The notes below the pieces were generated by a model that saw only the letters and a program-made list of their open reading frames with translations, was not told the origin of the DNA and did not search any database. A stretch of DNA of 64,000 bases from Mercenaria mercenaria (taxonomy: Eukaryota > Mollusca > Bivalvia > Venerida > Veneridae), in assembly GCF_021730395.1 (NCBI RefSeq), contig NC_069371.1:75608001-75672000 (forward strand), read 5' to 3'. Shown in pieces: positions 24,601 through 34,701 of the stretch. The position numbers and the translations under genes were made by a program. Position 1 is the stretch's first letter, and every line of letters starts with the position of its first letter.

Positions 24601-27600
24601 CGAATGTGACAAGAATCCTTCCTTCAAACATGAGAGAAACATGTCATGGATCCTCCTTTCAAGCATGTGATAAACGTGACATTGAACGTCCCTTAAAACA
24701 TTTGAGAAACGTGACAGGAACCCTTCGTCTTAGATGCGAGAAACGTGATATTGTTGATCCCCTCAAAGATTGAGAACCATATTCAAAGACAGAGAAACGG
24801 GACATTAGATTTGTCTAATACGATGTATGAAATGTGACGTGGAAACTTGACAACTTTGACGTGGAAAATATGCAATTTTCTGAGAAATGTGACGTGGAAA
24901 ATGAGAAACTTTGTCAGAAATGTGACGTGGAAACTAAGGAATTTCGTGAGAAACGTAACGTGGAAACAGAACAATTTTGTGAAAAAATGTGACGAAACAG
25001 AGCAATTTTATGAGAAATATGACGCGGAAAATGAAACGTGACGTTTAAATTTCGGGAAAAGCTGTGGGGCAGATGATGTCGATAATTTATGCAAATGTGT
25101 ATGACATGTACTGGTACTCTGGAAACCCCGGACAAAGATATCAGAAGGGGGACATCGAATAACATCAATTTTCCCTGCAAATGTGTGACAGTGTGAAAAC
25201 TGTAAGCATAGATGTCTGAAAGGCGACATTGAGCTTGCTAACTTTATGATAATAGTGATGAAGAAGCTGAGCAATAATGTGAGAAACAGAACTTGGAACC
25301 TGCATTCAATTGTGAGACTTGTGACCTGTAAGTTCTGGGAAAATATATGAGAAACGTGATATTGAACATCCCTGCAAAAAATGTTACATACATGACATGG
25401 AGACTTTGAGCAAAAACATGTGACATCAAATGACATCAAATCTCCCCCACTGATATTTAATAAACATGAAGAAAAGCCGTCCTATAAATGTGTGTTTAAC
25501 GATGAAACATTTCTCAAATATGACATATAGGATTATTTCAGATATATGACGCATGTCCTCACCTTCAAAAACGAGAGAAAAGATACTTGAAGCATAGTCT
25601 AACACATCTTCAAGCCTTTAACAGCTTAAACACTTAGTACCATCTACCATGAAATTAGTTTTCTGCGTCCTATTGTTTAAGAACAATATTCATGTGATAT
25701 TGAAACTTAATAATTCATTTCCTATGTAAACAATACGTAAACAATTCAATGAACTCGTAAAACAAGGCAATATCTCAGTTCCGTTTCATGTATACTGCAG
25801 ACCGAATTCCCATTTAACCCGAATGCATATTGTAATTAATTACAATTCAATATAAATTGTCATATAAAAGAATTTCAGTTCAAGATCAAAGAAGAAAGGA
25901 AGTAGTTACTTTGAAAAAGTCCGGGGACAAGCTTGTATACAATGTCTTGAAGAGTGTGGTCCAATCTGAAAAAATAAACAACAAATAAAAGGTGCAATTA
26001 CGCAACAAATTAAAGCCATAACACAACCTACATTTCCCTAAATGCTAATAAAACTACCCTTGCTGAAAATCGCCATAATATTTTTGTTGGATTTAACGTC
26101 ACGCTGACACAATTACACGGCCTATAAACACTGGCTCCTCCTCCTTCTGGATGCAACTTAGGAGGAATAATGCTACTTCCGAGGTGGCGCTAATGAACGC
26201 AAAACGTAAACAAACTACGACGGACAGATTGTATTCTTTCTATTATAACAGTTTGGAACCATATATTAATAAACGGGCATTGTAGTTCAACTAGAAAAGT
26301 ATTCTACCTTACATACTAGTATATGCAGACAAATTTTCAAAGAAAACTGTTTTCTTAACTTGAGCACTTCTGAGGCAAAATTCAAAACAGAAGTTGACCT
26401 TTCAACCATGTTTCCCGTCCCGATCTGTACATTTTTAGGATTTTAGAGAAATAATACCGTTTCATCTGAGAAGCAGATTTTATTACAAAATAAATCATAT
26501 GGTTTGCTGATGGTCTTCACTTGTCTGTACGCAGTTTTGACATAGGAGATGGAGTCAACGGGAGCGGGTAGTGCTAAGAACCTTGATTGGAGCCAATGCA
26601 CATTTAATATAATTAGGTTCACGCCCGTAACCAGTTCATTACTCATATATCGTTCCTTAATTAGATCATATCAAATGTTTCATTACATTCACCAGGACAT
26701 TACACATGAAGATGTACAGGGTAACTTGTATCTGTACATTTAAATTTAAGTACAGATGATATTAACTTGATTCAGTGGAAGGTCGAAATATATTTCACCG
26801 AGTGAAAATGAGTGAAATATATTTCGATTTTATATGTAAAACAAACATATTTTTACTTCATAAAATGTTTTTTACCAGTTACACCAATTTAATACACATG
26901 TCATGTTCGCGATCAAGCTTAGTCCCATAGAAAGTGAAAATTATCGAAGGAAAATCCCACTGTTTGAACCAGCGAAAGTTTCAAATATAATCTACCATAA
27001 TATTTCAATATGAAATAAAAGTTGCTATTTGCATAGATTATAGTATTATTTAAAAAAAAAAATAACACTGACAGTTATAGTTGCGAAATACTAGTACATA
27101 CAATATTTCAGAGAGTTCAAACGTTTTAACACTTACCCTGCTAAATTTCTATAATGGAGTTGACCATCTTTCATTAACTGTTAAAAGGGGTGCTTACCAA
27201 AAAGATACTGACTGAATGGCGAACAGTGCAGATCATGATCAGACTGCACGGATGTGCAGGCTGATCATGATCTACACTGGTCGCAAGGGCAGACTCAAGC
27301 GTGTCCAGCAATCTAAGGGTTAAAAATCTTTTCGTCGCGCTTATTTATCATTAGAAAATACCTTTCTCCAGAACTATCTGTCGTAATTCAATGCGAGAGC
27401 TTTAGCCATTCTTTGTTGCATGACATTTCATTAGTCTAATTATCAGTCTATAAATAACTATTTAGTAAATGTTTTGCTTGATATAAATAAAGCAAATAGA
27501 AAACTTGTTTTTTAGTTGTTTACTTTCAAAGATTCAAACACCACAGACTTTACATCTCTTAACAAAAGCGCTTGCATTAAATACCAAGGCATCTTACTTT

Positions 27601-30600
27601 AAAGGGACTAACCCACACCTTTTAGGCGAAAAATAATATTTCTCTTAAAAATCCATAAAAATTGAGTACTCTGAAAGTGACTAGTGATACAAAGTTATTG
27701 ACAAAAGAGTTTTGCAAGATATTCTTAGAAAATTAACCTAAAATATTCACCTATTGTGCAGAAGGTAGTAAACTTTTGAAATAACGCTGATATTGGGTTC
27801 ATCTATGGTTCTTAACGCCGCCTCCGTGGCGTTGGCTACATCTTTTATGTGAAAAAGGAATGCATACAAAAGAGTGGAAACCTTCAGTTAACTAAATAAT
27901 CTACATCGCCTCAAATAAAACGGTATTATTTCTCTGTCGTCCTTAGGTTGTAAAAATTAGGGGAGAAATAACTTTCCTTTTGAATCGGACCTTTTTCACG
28001 ATTTTCAAAAGTGCGCTCAGTCATGTGAGGCAAATTGTCTTCTCTGCAAATCTGTTTTCATATATGTAAGGTAGAATTATTTCTGAGTGGAACTACATTG
28101 TCCGTTCATTGAAATATATTTCCAAATTGTGTCAGAAAGAATAAAATATTTTACCCTCTCTCGGAAGTACCATTGGCTCTTTCTTCAAATCCCAATCAAA
28201 AAGAGTTTGAGCCAGTGTTTATAGATCATGAATTATAGGTCAGATAGCAACTTTCCACTTTTTTTATTGCGGAGGAAGAACCCAATGCCCCTCCGAGCAT
28301 TACTTGTGGCACGTGCAGGCACGTGAATAGAACCACCAGCTTTTAACCACCAGCTTCGGACCCAAATCAGTGAGGGGGCAAGTGATTCAAGGTCAGTGAC
28401 CTTAACCGCTCGCCCAAGGAGACCCCCTAACAACATTTTTGAATGATAGTTTTAATCACTGTTACACATGAGCACCCGAGGTTTCGAACCCACATCGATG
28501 AATGGCAAGTGGTTCAAAGTAAGCGACCTTAACCACTCGGCCACCGTGTTCCTTAATAGCATTTTTAAACTGATTGTTTAATCAATTTTACGCACGAGCA
28601 TTCGAGCACGGTTCACTAACGCAAGTGCGTTAATTTCTCCAGAAATTAATGCATTAAACTTTTTAATGAGTAAAACATAAATAGATCCTTGCAAATATCT
28701 ACACACTTAAACAAGTTTCTTTCAAGCATGCATAATGCATTAAAGTTGGCAAGTATGGGACTGCATTTTTATTGGGATGCATTTCATATGGTAAAACATG
28801 AGAAACTTAACTTCGAATCTACATCCGGAAATAAAGTTGACAGCTTCACTAATTCAACAATAGCTTTATTTTTTTTTCTCTAAACTGCATCACGATATAT
28901 ATATAGTATGTTAATGTTAGTATGGTAATTTTCGTTCAATTACACGTTTGTAAATAACGTTTTGTTTTTTTAAATTGTGTCCTGTTTCGTTTTTGTACTT
29001 TAGCCTTCTATTAAATGATTCATTTAGAGAAAGAGAGAGAGGTTGGTACGAAATCTGAATTAATGTAAACACGATTTAGGCACGCACAGTGCAAATGTAT
29101 ATCCTAATCAAACTGAATTAGGTTTGTCAAAGTGCTCTACATTTAGGACGGTCAAATGAAAAACCGCCTATGTTAAAAACATACATACTTCACACGTGCG
29201 TATAAAAATTTGGGAAAAAAAAAAAAGAAATGTAACAGATAGCAAGCAAGAAATTCGCCGAAATATATTTTTCTAAAAAGTTTATTTTGGAATTTGTATT
29301 TTGTACCAGAAAGAAGCTTTCCACAATCCCTTTTTGTAATATGAGACATGCAGACCTACATTTGACATGAAGTTATGCGTATAAATTTTACAGTTTCGGC
29401 AGAGTCTATGTCCACACCTACCTTATATTTTGAAGTGGCCTGGTTTTGTGCACGAGGACTTCACATATCGGGCAATATTTACTCGACTCCAAATATCGCA
29501 CGATGCATGTCTTACAAACTGTAAAACAAAAGGAAAGAATATACAAATACGCAAAACTGTGCTACTTTCCACAAAAGATAAACAAAAACAAAAAAGAAAT
29601 AACAGAAAAAAAATTCAACATTGAAATTTGACTTTTTTTTTGGTTAAAATATATCTCATAATCCATTTTATGTGAAAAAAATCTAAGAACAAAAATGAGA
29701 CAGCTGCTTTTAATATATCATCTCAACCAAACCGTTGTAAGGTATCGACACAAATAGCCGTAGACTCAAATCCATAGCGTCACCGTCGCGTGTCCCCACA
29801 GACAGACTCGAAAGTGAGTTCAAAAATCTTGAGAATGTCTTTTTAATCAAGCAAAATAAAAAAAACTTGAAATTTTCGATGAACTGAGCACGCCTAAAGG
29901 AGTATTTTTTTTATTTTTTTTTTATTTTGGGTAAACTGACATGGTATTTTTTCACTATTAAGTATTACGAACATTTCTATTTATAATTTGAGAGCTAAAA
30001 TGGTTTTCTTTTAAGACAAAAGATATAATTAATCTATGTGATGTACAATGTATGTATATGGCTAAATAAAATATAAATATTCTATATACACAGGCTAAAT
30101 AATAAATCATTTAGCAAAAATAAATGTAAAATTATAGTGAATACTCAAAATACAGAAACGGTCGCGAAATGTCTAAAAAGAATAGATCTAAAGTGGAAAT
30201 AATATCATACTATGTAATGTAAAAATATTGACATTTATGACAAAGTGTACAATATTTACCCTTAATTTCTACATTTCTACGTTCAATCATTCTGAACAAT
30301 CCATTCTTTTATTCATAATGTCATGTGAATGTGTATAAATATATCGACGCCCCAGAATAAGAAGGGTGTAAGTGTTAGTTACGCCCTTTTATGAATAATA
30401 CATTTTTTTAAATACATACCAAGGGGCATAATCCTATTAATTTTTTTTTTGTTACAAACTGCTGTGTTGACCAAATTCACCAATAATAAAAGGGCGTAAG
30501 TAAAAAAGTAAAACGTTTTTTAGAATCGTAGTAATAGAAGGGCGTATCTGCACTTAAATGTTGTACCAGAAGGGTCCACTTACGCCCTTCTGTTATTTCT

Positions 30601-30970
30601 ATAGTATTAGAAGGGCGTATCTGCAATAGACATTTTTTTCATTTTGCCGAAAACTATGATTTTCCACTTACGCCCTTCTAATTCTGAGGCGTCGATATTG
30701 CATTGCATACTCGTATAACTGTAACAGGTTTTGAGTTGATAAAAGTATGTTCTGTTCTGTTCTATAAAACAATTTATAAACAATTTTCGAACGAAAGTTG
30801 GTGAAATACACAACATAAAAAAATAATAATGTAAATGAGAGTTTGTACTTACATGAATGTAAACATTCGACTATTGTTGTGGCATCTATCAGGTACCCCC
30901 CACACAAAGCACATATCAGATGAGGCGAGATCTCGGCGATATTTGTCTTCTTTGGACAAGATTCCGTCAT
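14177..30970 (-). CDS. BMI1: Polycomb group RING finger protein, BMI1/MEL18/Psc class (whole coding span, 9 exons)
   Basis: Coding exons in transcript order: 30970-30853, 29518-29422, 25965-25910, 21988-21941, 21384-21294, 19818-19764, 19374-19276, 17875-17795 and 15610-14177. All have GT/AG ends and their phases join into one frame of about 692 residues. The RING finger has C20, C23, C36, H38, C41, C44, C55 and C58. Next comes the family segment [13 protein letters not shown], then a RAWUL ubiquitin-like domain at about 156-230 ([25 protein letters not shown]). The last ~460 residues are disordered and rich in Ser, Thr, Lys, Asn and Pro. In known animals this protein pairs with RING1 in PRC1 in the nucleus, ubiquitinates histone H2A and compacts chromatin. 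Human BMI1 is about 326 residues, so the tail is far longer, as in insect Psc. The symbol names the PCGF2/PCGF4 class, not a proven orthologue. Confidence 0.93.
15788..17754. mobile_element. Pearl-like element, family 2, with about 12 tandem ~145-bp units
   Basis: The ends carry ATGTCTCCCC (left) and GGGGGAGACAT (right), and the right end is itself a hairpin (ATGTCTCC, TG, GGGGAGACAT). The body is a tandem array of ~145-bp units with TGTGACCTTGACCTTT, GGGGTCATCTACTCTGCATG and TCAAGTGGTTCTCAAGTTA. An (ACGG)n tract lies at about 17688-17720. Open frames within it come from the repeat. It sits in the last intron of the Polycomb RING gene. Confidence 0.82.
17795..17875 (-). CDS. BMI1: Polycomb RING gene, coding exon 8
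   Basis: 27 codons forming the second half of the RAWUL domain: [19 protein letters not shown], matching PLKDYYTLMDIAYIYTWRR. Both junctions are phase 0. A pearl-like element ends only about 40 bp downstream in the next intron. Confidence 0.93.
18208..18385. repeat. Diverged ~43-bp tandem repeat
   Basis: About four to five units containing variants of GGTTCGGTACTGTACATTAC and ACATATACC. Intronic, in the Polycomb RING gene. Confidence 0.75.
18525..18704 (+). mobile_element. MITE family 'CCTTAGCCTGCT', copy 3
   Basis: Starts CCTTTAGCCTGTTGG and ends AGCAGGGTAAAGG, with TTAA on both sides (18521-18524 and 18705-18708), a clean four-base target duplication. It is shorter than copy 1 because part of the internal palindrome is missing. 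Confidence 0.87.
19024..19148. mobile_element. 125-bp foldback element
   Basis: Outer arms CCGTGCG and CGCACGG, inner arms GAATTCGGCATTCT and AGAATGCCGAATT. It has no coding capacity and lies in an intron of the Polycomb RING gene. Confidence 0.7.
19276..19374 (-). CDS. BMI1: Polycomb RING gene, coding exon 7
   Basis: 33 codons opening the RAWUL domain: [19 protein letters not shown], matching RYLRCPAAMTVMHLRKFL in BMI1. Both junctions are phase 0. Confidence 0.93.
19764..19818 (-). CDS. BMI1: Polycomb RING gene, coding exon 6
   Basis: A 55-bp exon. The phase carried from exon 5 gives a very basic linker, [18 protein letters not shown]. Another frame is open, but only this one joins exons 5 and 7. 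The donor is a weaker GTGATA. Confidence 0.82.
20087..20879. mobile_element. Pearl-like element, family 3
   Basis: Perfect 12-bp inverted ends TGTCGAGCCCGC and GCGGGCTCGACA. The interior holds several 120-180-bp tandem units with TGTGACCTTGACCTTTGAGA, CATGCCAAATATAAACAAGA and GGTCCGGACAAGATCTGACA. An ACGG-like tract (GGACGGACGCATGCACGGAC) lies near 20797, with a hairpin (CTTCGCTTTCGCAAGCG) just inside the right end. Intronic, in the Polycomb RING gene. Confidence 0.8.
21294..21384 (-). CDS. BMI1: Polycomb RING gene, coding exon 5
   Basis: Encodes the linker before the RAWUL domain, including [17 protein letters not shown], which parallels the DDEIISLSIEF block of BMI1. The acceptor is TTTTGCAG and the donor GTAAGT. 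Confidence 0.9.
21941..21988 (-). CDS. BMI1: Polycomb RING gene, coding exon 4
   Basis: A 48-bp exon encoding [16 protein letters not shown], which matches the EMKRRRDFY block of vertebrate BMI1. Donor GTATGT. Confidence 0.92.
22070..25440. repeat. 34-35-bp intronic minisatellite, homogeneous core 23220-24170
   Basis: Tandem units of about 34-35 bp; the core consensus joins GAAACGTGACATGGAACG and TCCCTTCAAACATGCGA. Units are nearly identical between about 23220 and 24170 and decay on both sides, where only GAAA-CGTGACATG-like pieces persist. A SINE interrupts the array at 22402-22815. The whole array lies in the intron between coding exons 3 and 4 of the Polycomb RING gene. Confidence 0.92.
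22402..22815 (-). mobile_element. tRNA-headed SINE, copy 2, with target duplication
   Basis: Minus-strand head GGCCGGTGGTCTAGTGGTAA with B-box GGTTCGAATTCC, a body shared with the copy at 6779, and a 3' region including GGCGCTTTACATACAGC-type sequence ending in an ATT-repeat tail. AATGAAC flanks it on both sides (22395-22401 and 22816-22822). It inserted into the minisatellite, whose units continue on both sides. Confidence 0.9.
25910..25965 (-). CDS. BMI1: Polycomb RING gene, coding exon 3
   Basis: Only 56 bp. It encodes [18 protein letters not shown], the conserved segment after the RING in the PCGF family. The acceptor is TTTTTCAG and the donor GTAACT. Confidence 0.93.
26175..26330 (+). 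repeat. Left arm of a long diverged inverted repeat
   Basis: Shares TACTTCCGAG, TATTCTTTCT, TGTAGTTC and TTCTACCTTACATA, in the same order, with the reverse complement of 28057-28175. The two are either inverted copies of one dispersed repeat or the ends of a ~2-kb non-autonomous transposon. Confidence 0.65.
26784..26826. repeat. 43-bp hairpin
   Basis: Perfect 15-bp arms CGAAATATATTTCAC and GTGAAATATATTTCG around a 13-base loop. Confidence 0.85.
27130..27319 (-). mobile_element. MITE family 'CCTTAGCCTGCT', copy 4
   Basis: Opposite orientation to copies 1-3. Starts CACTTACCCTGCT and ends AGCAATCTAAGGG, with TTAA on both sides (27126-27129 and 27320-27323). The internal palindrome (GATCATGATC blocks) is well kept. 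Confidence 0.87.
28057..28175 (-). repeat. Right arm of a long diverged inverted repeat
   Basis: Reverse-complement partner of 26175-26330. It lies just left of a SINE in the same intron. Confidence 0.65.
28256..28430 (-). mobile_element. SINE with tRNA-Leu/Ser-like head
   Basis: On the minus strand the head reads GGGCGAGCGGTTAAGGTCAC, a class II tRNA A-box, and is followed by a diverged B-box region. It ends in a run of A (plus-strand T7 near 28259). Too diverged to fold as a working tRNA. Confidence 0.7.
28462..28551 (-). mobile_element. Second tRNA-Leu/Ser-like SINE head
   Basis: On the minus strand, GTGGCCGAGTGGTTAAGGTC is an A-box, with GGTTCGAAACC as B-box. Sequence flanking it (CATTTTTGAATGATAGTTTT and CATTTTTAAACTGATTGTTT) suggests that this and the neighbouring SINE lie in a small local duplication (28430-28620). 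Confidence 0.65.
29422..29518 (-). CDS. BMI1: Polycomb RING gene, coding exon 2
   Basis: Completes the RING finger: [20 protein letters not shown], then [10 protein letters not shown]. The acceptor is TTTTACAG and the donor GTAGGT. It supplies zinc ligands C41, C44, C55 and C58. Confidence 0.93.
30341..30698. mobile_element. MITE with ~33-bp TIRs and internal copies of the TIR motif
   Basis: The left end reads ATATCGACGCCCCAGAAT then AAGAAGGGTGTAAGT. The right end is its near-complement, ending GGCGTCGATAT. The motif AGAAGGGCGTA, or its complement, appears several more times inside, giving nested hairpins. It lies between coding exons 1 and 2 of the Polycomb RING gene. Confidence 0.85.
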
Positions 30971-30979
30971 CTTCCTAAC
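30853..30979 (-). CDS. BMI1: Polycomb RING gene, coding exon 1
   Basis: The start codon is at 30970-30968, nine bases after an acceptor AG (30981-30980), so a non-coding exon must precede it. It encodes residues 1-39 with the first half of the RING ([20 protein letters not shown]). The donor reads GTAAGT and the Phe codon is split. The start agrees with the short N-terminus of animal BMI1. Confidence 0.92.
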
Positions 30980-33473
30980 CTGGGTTGGTTTAAAAAAGAA
31001 TGAAATTAAAAGCAAGTGTAGGAAAAGTATCTACAAGTACTGTGTATTTTACTAAGTAATATTTCTTTTCATTGTTGAAATAAACAATGTCTGTCATTTT
31101 GAAATATATAATATGTACGTTCTTCATATTTTTATTTATTTATTTCTTTATTTATTATTATTAATAATATTATTTTTAGTATTATTTTTACCTAAACAGG
31201 TCAATAGTCTAAACTAATTTGAAAGGACATTGGGCAATCATTTGTAATTCAATAAGCAGTTTTTACAGGACATCAAAAATAAATGCTTACATATTTGTGC
31301 AAATTTTGTCTTTAGCCCAGCAAACATGTGTGGAACATAGACCTGTCATATAGCACATACTATGGCTGGACCGGAGTATATCAGGGAGTCGTGTAATATA
31401 CGCAAACATTTCGTTTACAATTCTTGTCTTACATTATTTTATAGAAGAAGCAGAAGAAGAATAGTTTATTTCACAAATTAAGGACTTGGGCCATTATGGT
31501 TCCTCGTCCACAAACCTATTACAATGTAATACAAGGTCAAACATAATTATATACATAATATCATATATAAAAATATAAGTAGAAGATTTACTTATTTTTA
31601 GTATTATTTTATAAAGTAATTTCTAACTATTTACATTCAATATTTGATAATTCTTGTTTTTACAGGCATAAAGTAATGAATATTTGATATTATTGTTTTA
31701 ACTCACCTTGTAATAGAAGTTTCAGAAAAATGTTCATTTATAAGATGTAATTATGCAATCTCTTGTATTACATACCTTGTACTTAATAGAGAATTGGGAC
31801 GGGTAGTTTAATTTTAACATATTTAATGACATTATGTTATATGCTCCACAAGTCACGTTAAGTACAAATTCTTATCTATTATCTTATAACGTTCTGAGGT
31901 ATAGATGATTAAGTATAGTATTGAGGATGAAAAAATAATATTAAATAATATTGTTGGCTATATCATTGCATATATATATCTAGCATAATACATCTTCATA
32001 AAACATTTTTGTAGAAGTACCAAAATATATAATACACATTATAATAATGCATAGTAAGCATATTTCTATCTCATAATCACAAAATATTATTTAATATTAA
32101 TAGTAGCTGATCGTATATTTAAGGCATTTTTGATAAAGGCTGCTAAATTGTTTAAAGTTTTTCTATCCGTTGAGTTCATTACTGAAATTTCCACATACTA
32201 AGATTTCTTCTATATCTCTTGGCAATATAACGTTTTCTTAGTGCGCTGTATTTTGTACATATTTTAAAAAACAAAGTGGTATTCATCTTCTATGTCAGAA
32301 CTTCTGTTGTCACATATTAAATAGTCTTTCATTTCTCTCTACCCTGTTTCTACCATATCTGCCCGTTTCTATTCTAAGCGTATGTGTCGATGTTCTAAAT
32401 CTCGTTAGTAAACTTCTGTAATAATATATATCTCTTTATAAATCTCTTGTCTTCTTTAATGCTGATATAAAATGTTATATGAAAATGCACCAACCCTAAG
32501 TGTAAATATATTCGGACAAAAATCTGGCAAAAACGAGATCTCCAATTTACGTCGCTAACATTCGTACAACAACATCATCAACAACAGCATTCGCGTTTAT
32601 TACTGTCAGACTCACGTGGACAACATATATACACTTGTTAATGAATTTGTACAATAATTTCTACTACCCTGTTTGAATTTTCTTTTTAAAAGACTGCATA
32701 CTATGTGGTTATAAATCAAAAATACTCGGTTTGCAGAAAATAATGTAGAAACACCCTGACCTATTCATTTGTTAGTAAAACCTAAAACCGAAAAGATGTT
32801 AAGGGCTTATTATAAAAGCATAATTATGTTTACGTGTTTAAAATTTAAGAAAATAACGAAAACAACCTCTACTTACTATAAAACAATGACAGAATGAAAG
32901 TTCATGTAGTCTAAGATTTTTTCTTTCAAAGTTTATTTCATTCAACTCTCAGTTTGTACACATACAAAAACATGAAACAGATAAATTTCATAAGAGCGTA
33001 TGCTTAACTGTATTTCGAAATATTTAAAAATACGACATGGACAGTGTTGAATAATTAGCTCTTCCAAATTTTAGAATCGTTTTCATAACTACTGACAACT
33101 GCGACGCCATTTTTGTCCAAACGGACAAGTCAATGTAGCCAAGACGGATTTACTCAAAAATATGATACAAAATGTTTTAACTACTATTGTTAATGTTTAG
33201 CATTCCTTTACGCAATTTACAAAGAATTTACAGTTAAACAGAAAACATATTTTTGATACAGAATGTACATTTTTTTTCGTGGCTTGTTAGACGAAACGCA
33301 GCGTATGTTGTAAGTCTGCTAAATTTTCTAATTTTGTACAAGATATATAGCAATCCCTTTTTTCCTATGTCAAACAAAAATTCAAAGATTCATTGTATTC
33401 TAATGGCATAAATCAATATATTCTTTTGGCATATACATATGACATTATGATATTGAATGTGAATAAAAAGTCT

Positions 33474-33896
33474 GGCCCCAATTTCACGAAAAAACTTAAG
33501 TAATTACTTAGTTAAGTCTGTTAATTTAAAATCATGCTATTGCTTAAGTTATTGTTATTTAATGTTGATTTTTTCTATAACAATGTATTTATAGCTAAAT
33601 CATACTATGATTAGTAGCATTTTGTCTGCATTACTTATTTCAGCCACGCAAATATGATACTTCTGTCTAAGCACGATATCACGAACTTAAGTATTTTCTT
33701 AAGTATATTTCCTATTTATATAGTTCGTTTCCTGTAAAATTCAGAATTGTTGTGTTTTGAATTATGAAATAGTCCCACACGGTTCTGATATAGATGAAAA
33801 AGTTTAACACTGAAGACGCATGAAGGACACAAACAAGTATTTGAAATAAAAGACTTTGCTAAGCAATTACTTGTTCTTTTCGTGAAAATTGGGGCC
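33474..33896. mobile_element. TIR MITE, about 423 bp
   Basis: Inverted ends GGCCCCAATTTCACGAAAA and TTTTCGTGAAAATTGGGGCC, differing by one base. Subterminal CTTAAGTAATTACTT and AAGCAATTACTTG blocks extend the symmetry. No coding capacity and no clear target duplication. Confidence 0.82.
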
Positions 33897-34149
33897 TGGA
33901 GTCATTTTTGTCTACCTATGTACTTGCAAGTGTTTTAAAAAGTCTCCAGCTATATTCATAGGGCTGGCACTGGGTGCTGAGCCCGAGTTGGTTTGTGCGA
34001 CTAAATGACGGTCTTTAAATGATATTACAACTAAGCATATATATCTCTTGTATTCCAAGTTAAACACTCTCATACATTGTGTGTACGTTTTTGTTTAGCT
34101 GCATGCATGTTCTTATTCTAAATTTCCATATTATAGTCTGTGAAACTGT

Positions 34150-34236
34150 AAATGTATATTGTGATCATCATTTATGATGATGAGCTGCAAGTGCTTAAGT
34201 CGAAATAAAGTTTCTGTTCTGTTCTGTTTAAATAAA
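34150..34236 (+). repeat. Possible LINE 3' tail
   Basis: Ends AAATAAAGTTTCTGTTCTGTTCTGTT: an AATAAA followed by a short tandem tail (TCTGT), typical of truncated LINE 3' ends in invertebrates. No coding part remains. Confidence 0.35.
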
Positions 34237-34639
34237 TAAACGGTAAAAAGACAGTCATTACATACTGCCGACCACAAAATTATAGAAACCATTTTTCACG
34301 ATTTAATTTTCTGCTAAAGTGTGGAAAAAAGACCAAGTGCATTTCAACAACGCGGTTTGAAAAAATGCAATCGTTTGGCAACATTTTCAGCGGTGTTAAT
34401 TTTATCTTTGGCAGTAAGTAACTGCCAACTAGACCGGAAACACCCCCGCACAAGGGGGGTTCCACTGAAACAGTCAATAAATTCAAGTTGTGAATCTGTA
34501 CTGCGTTAACTGTATTGTCAACCACATAGAAAATTAGAACTAGTATCTATGAATTTAAATTGTCCCCATTTACAAAAACATCATGTAAATGTTTGTTCCA
34601 GTATTGCATCCACATTAGTTCATACGATATATCATGTTG

Positions 34640-34701
34640 TTCTCATGTATACATGCTGTAGAACCTGATTGTAAATAAAAGTATCTGTCTGTCTGTCAAC
34701 A
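34640..34701 (+). repeat. Possible LINE 3' tail, second example
   Basis: Ends AAATAAAAGTATCTGTCTGTCTGTC, the same layout of poly(A) signal then a short tandem tail. No coding part is seen. Confidence 0.35.
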
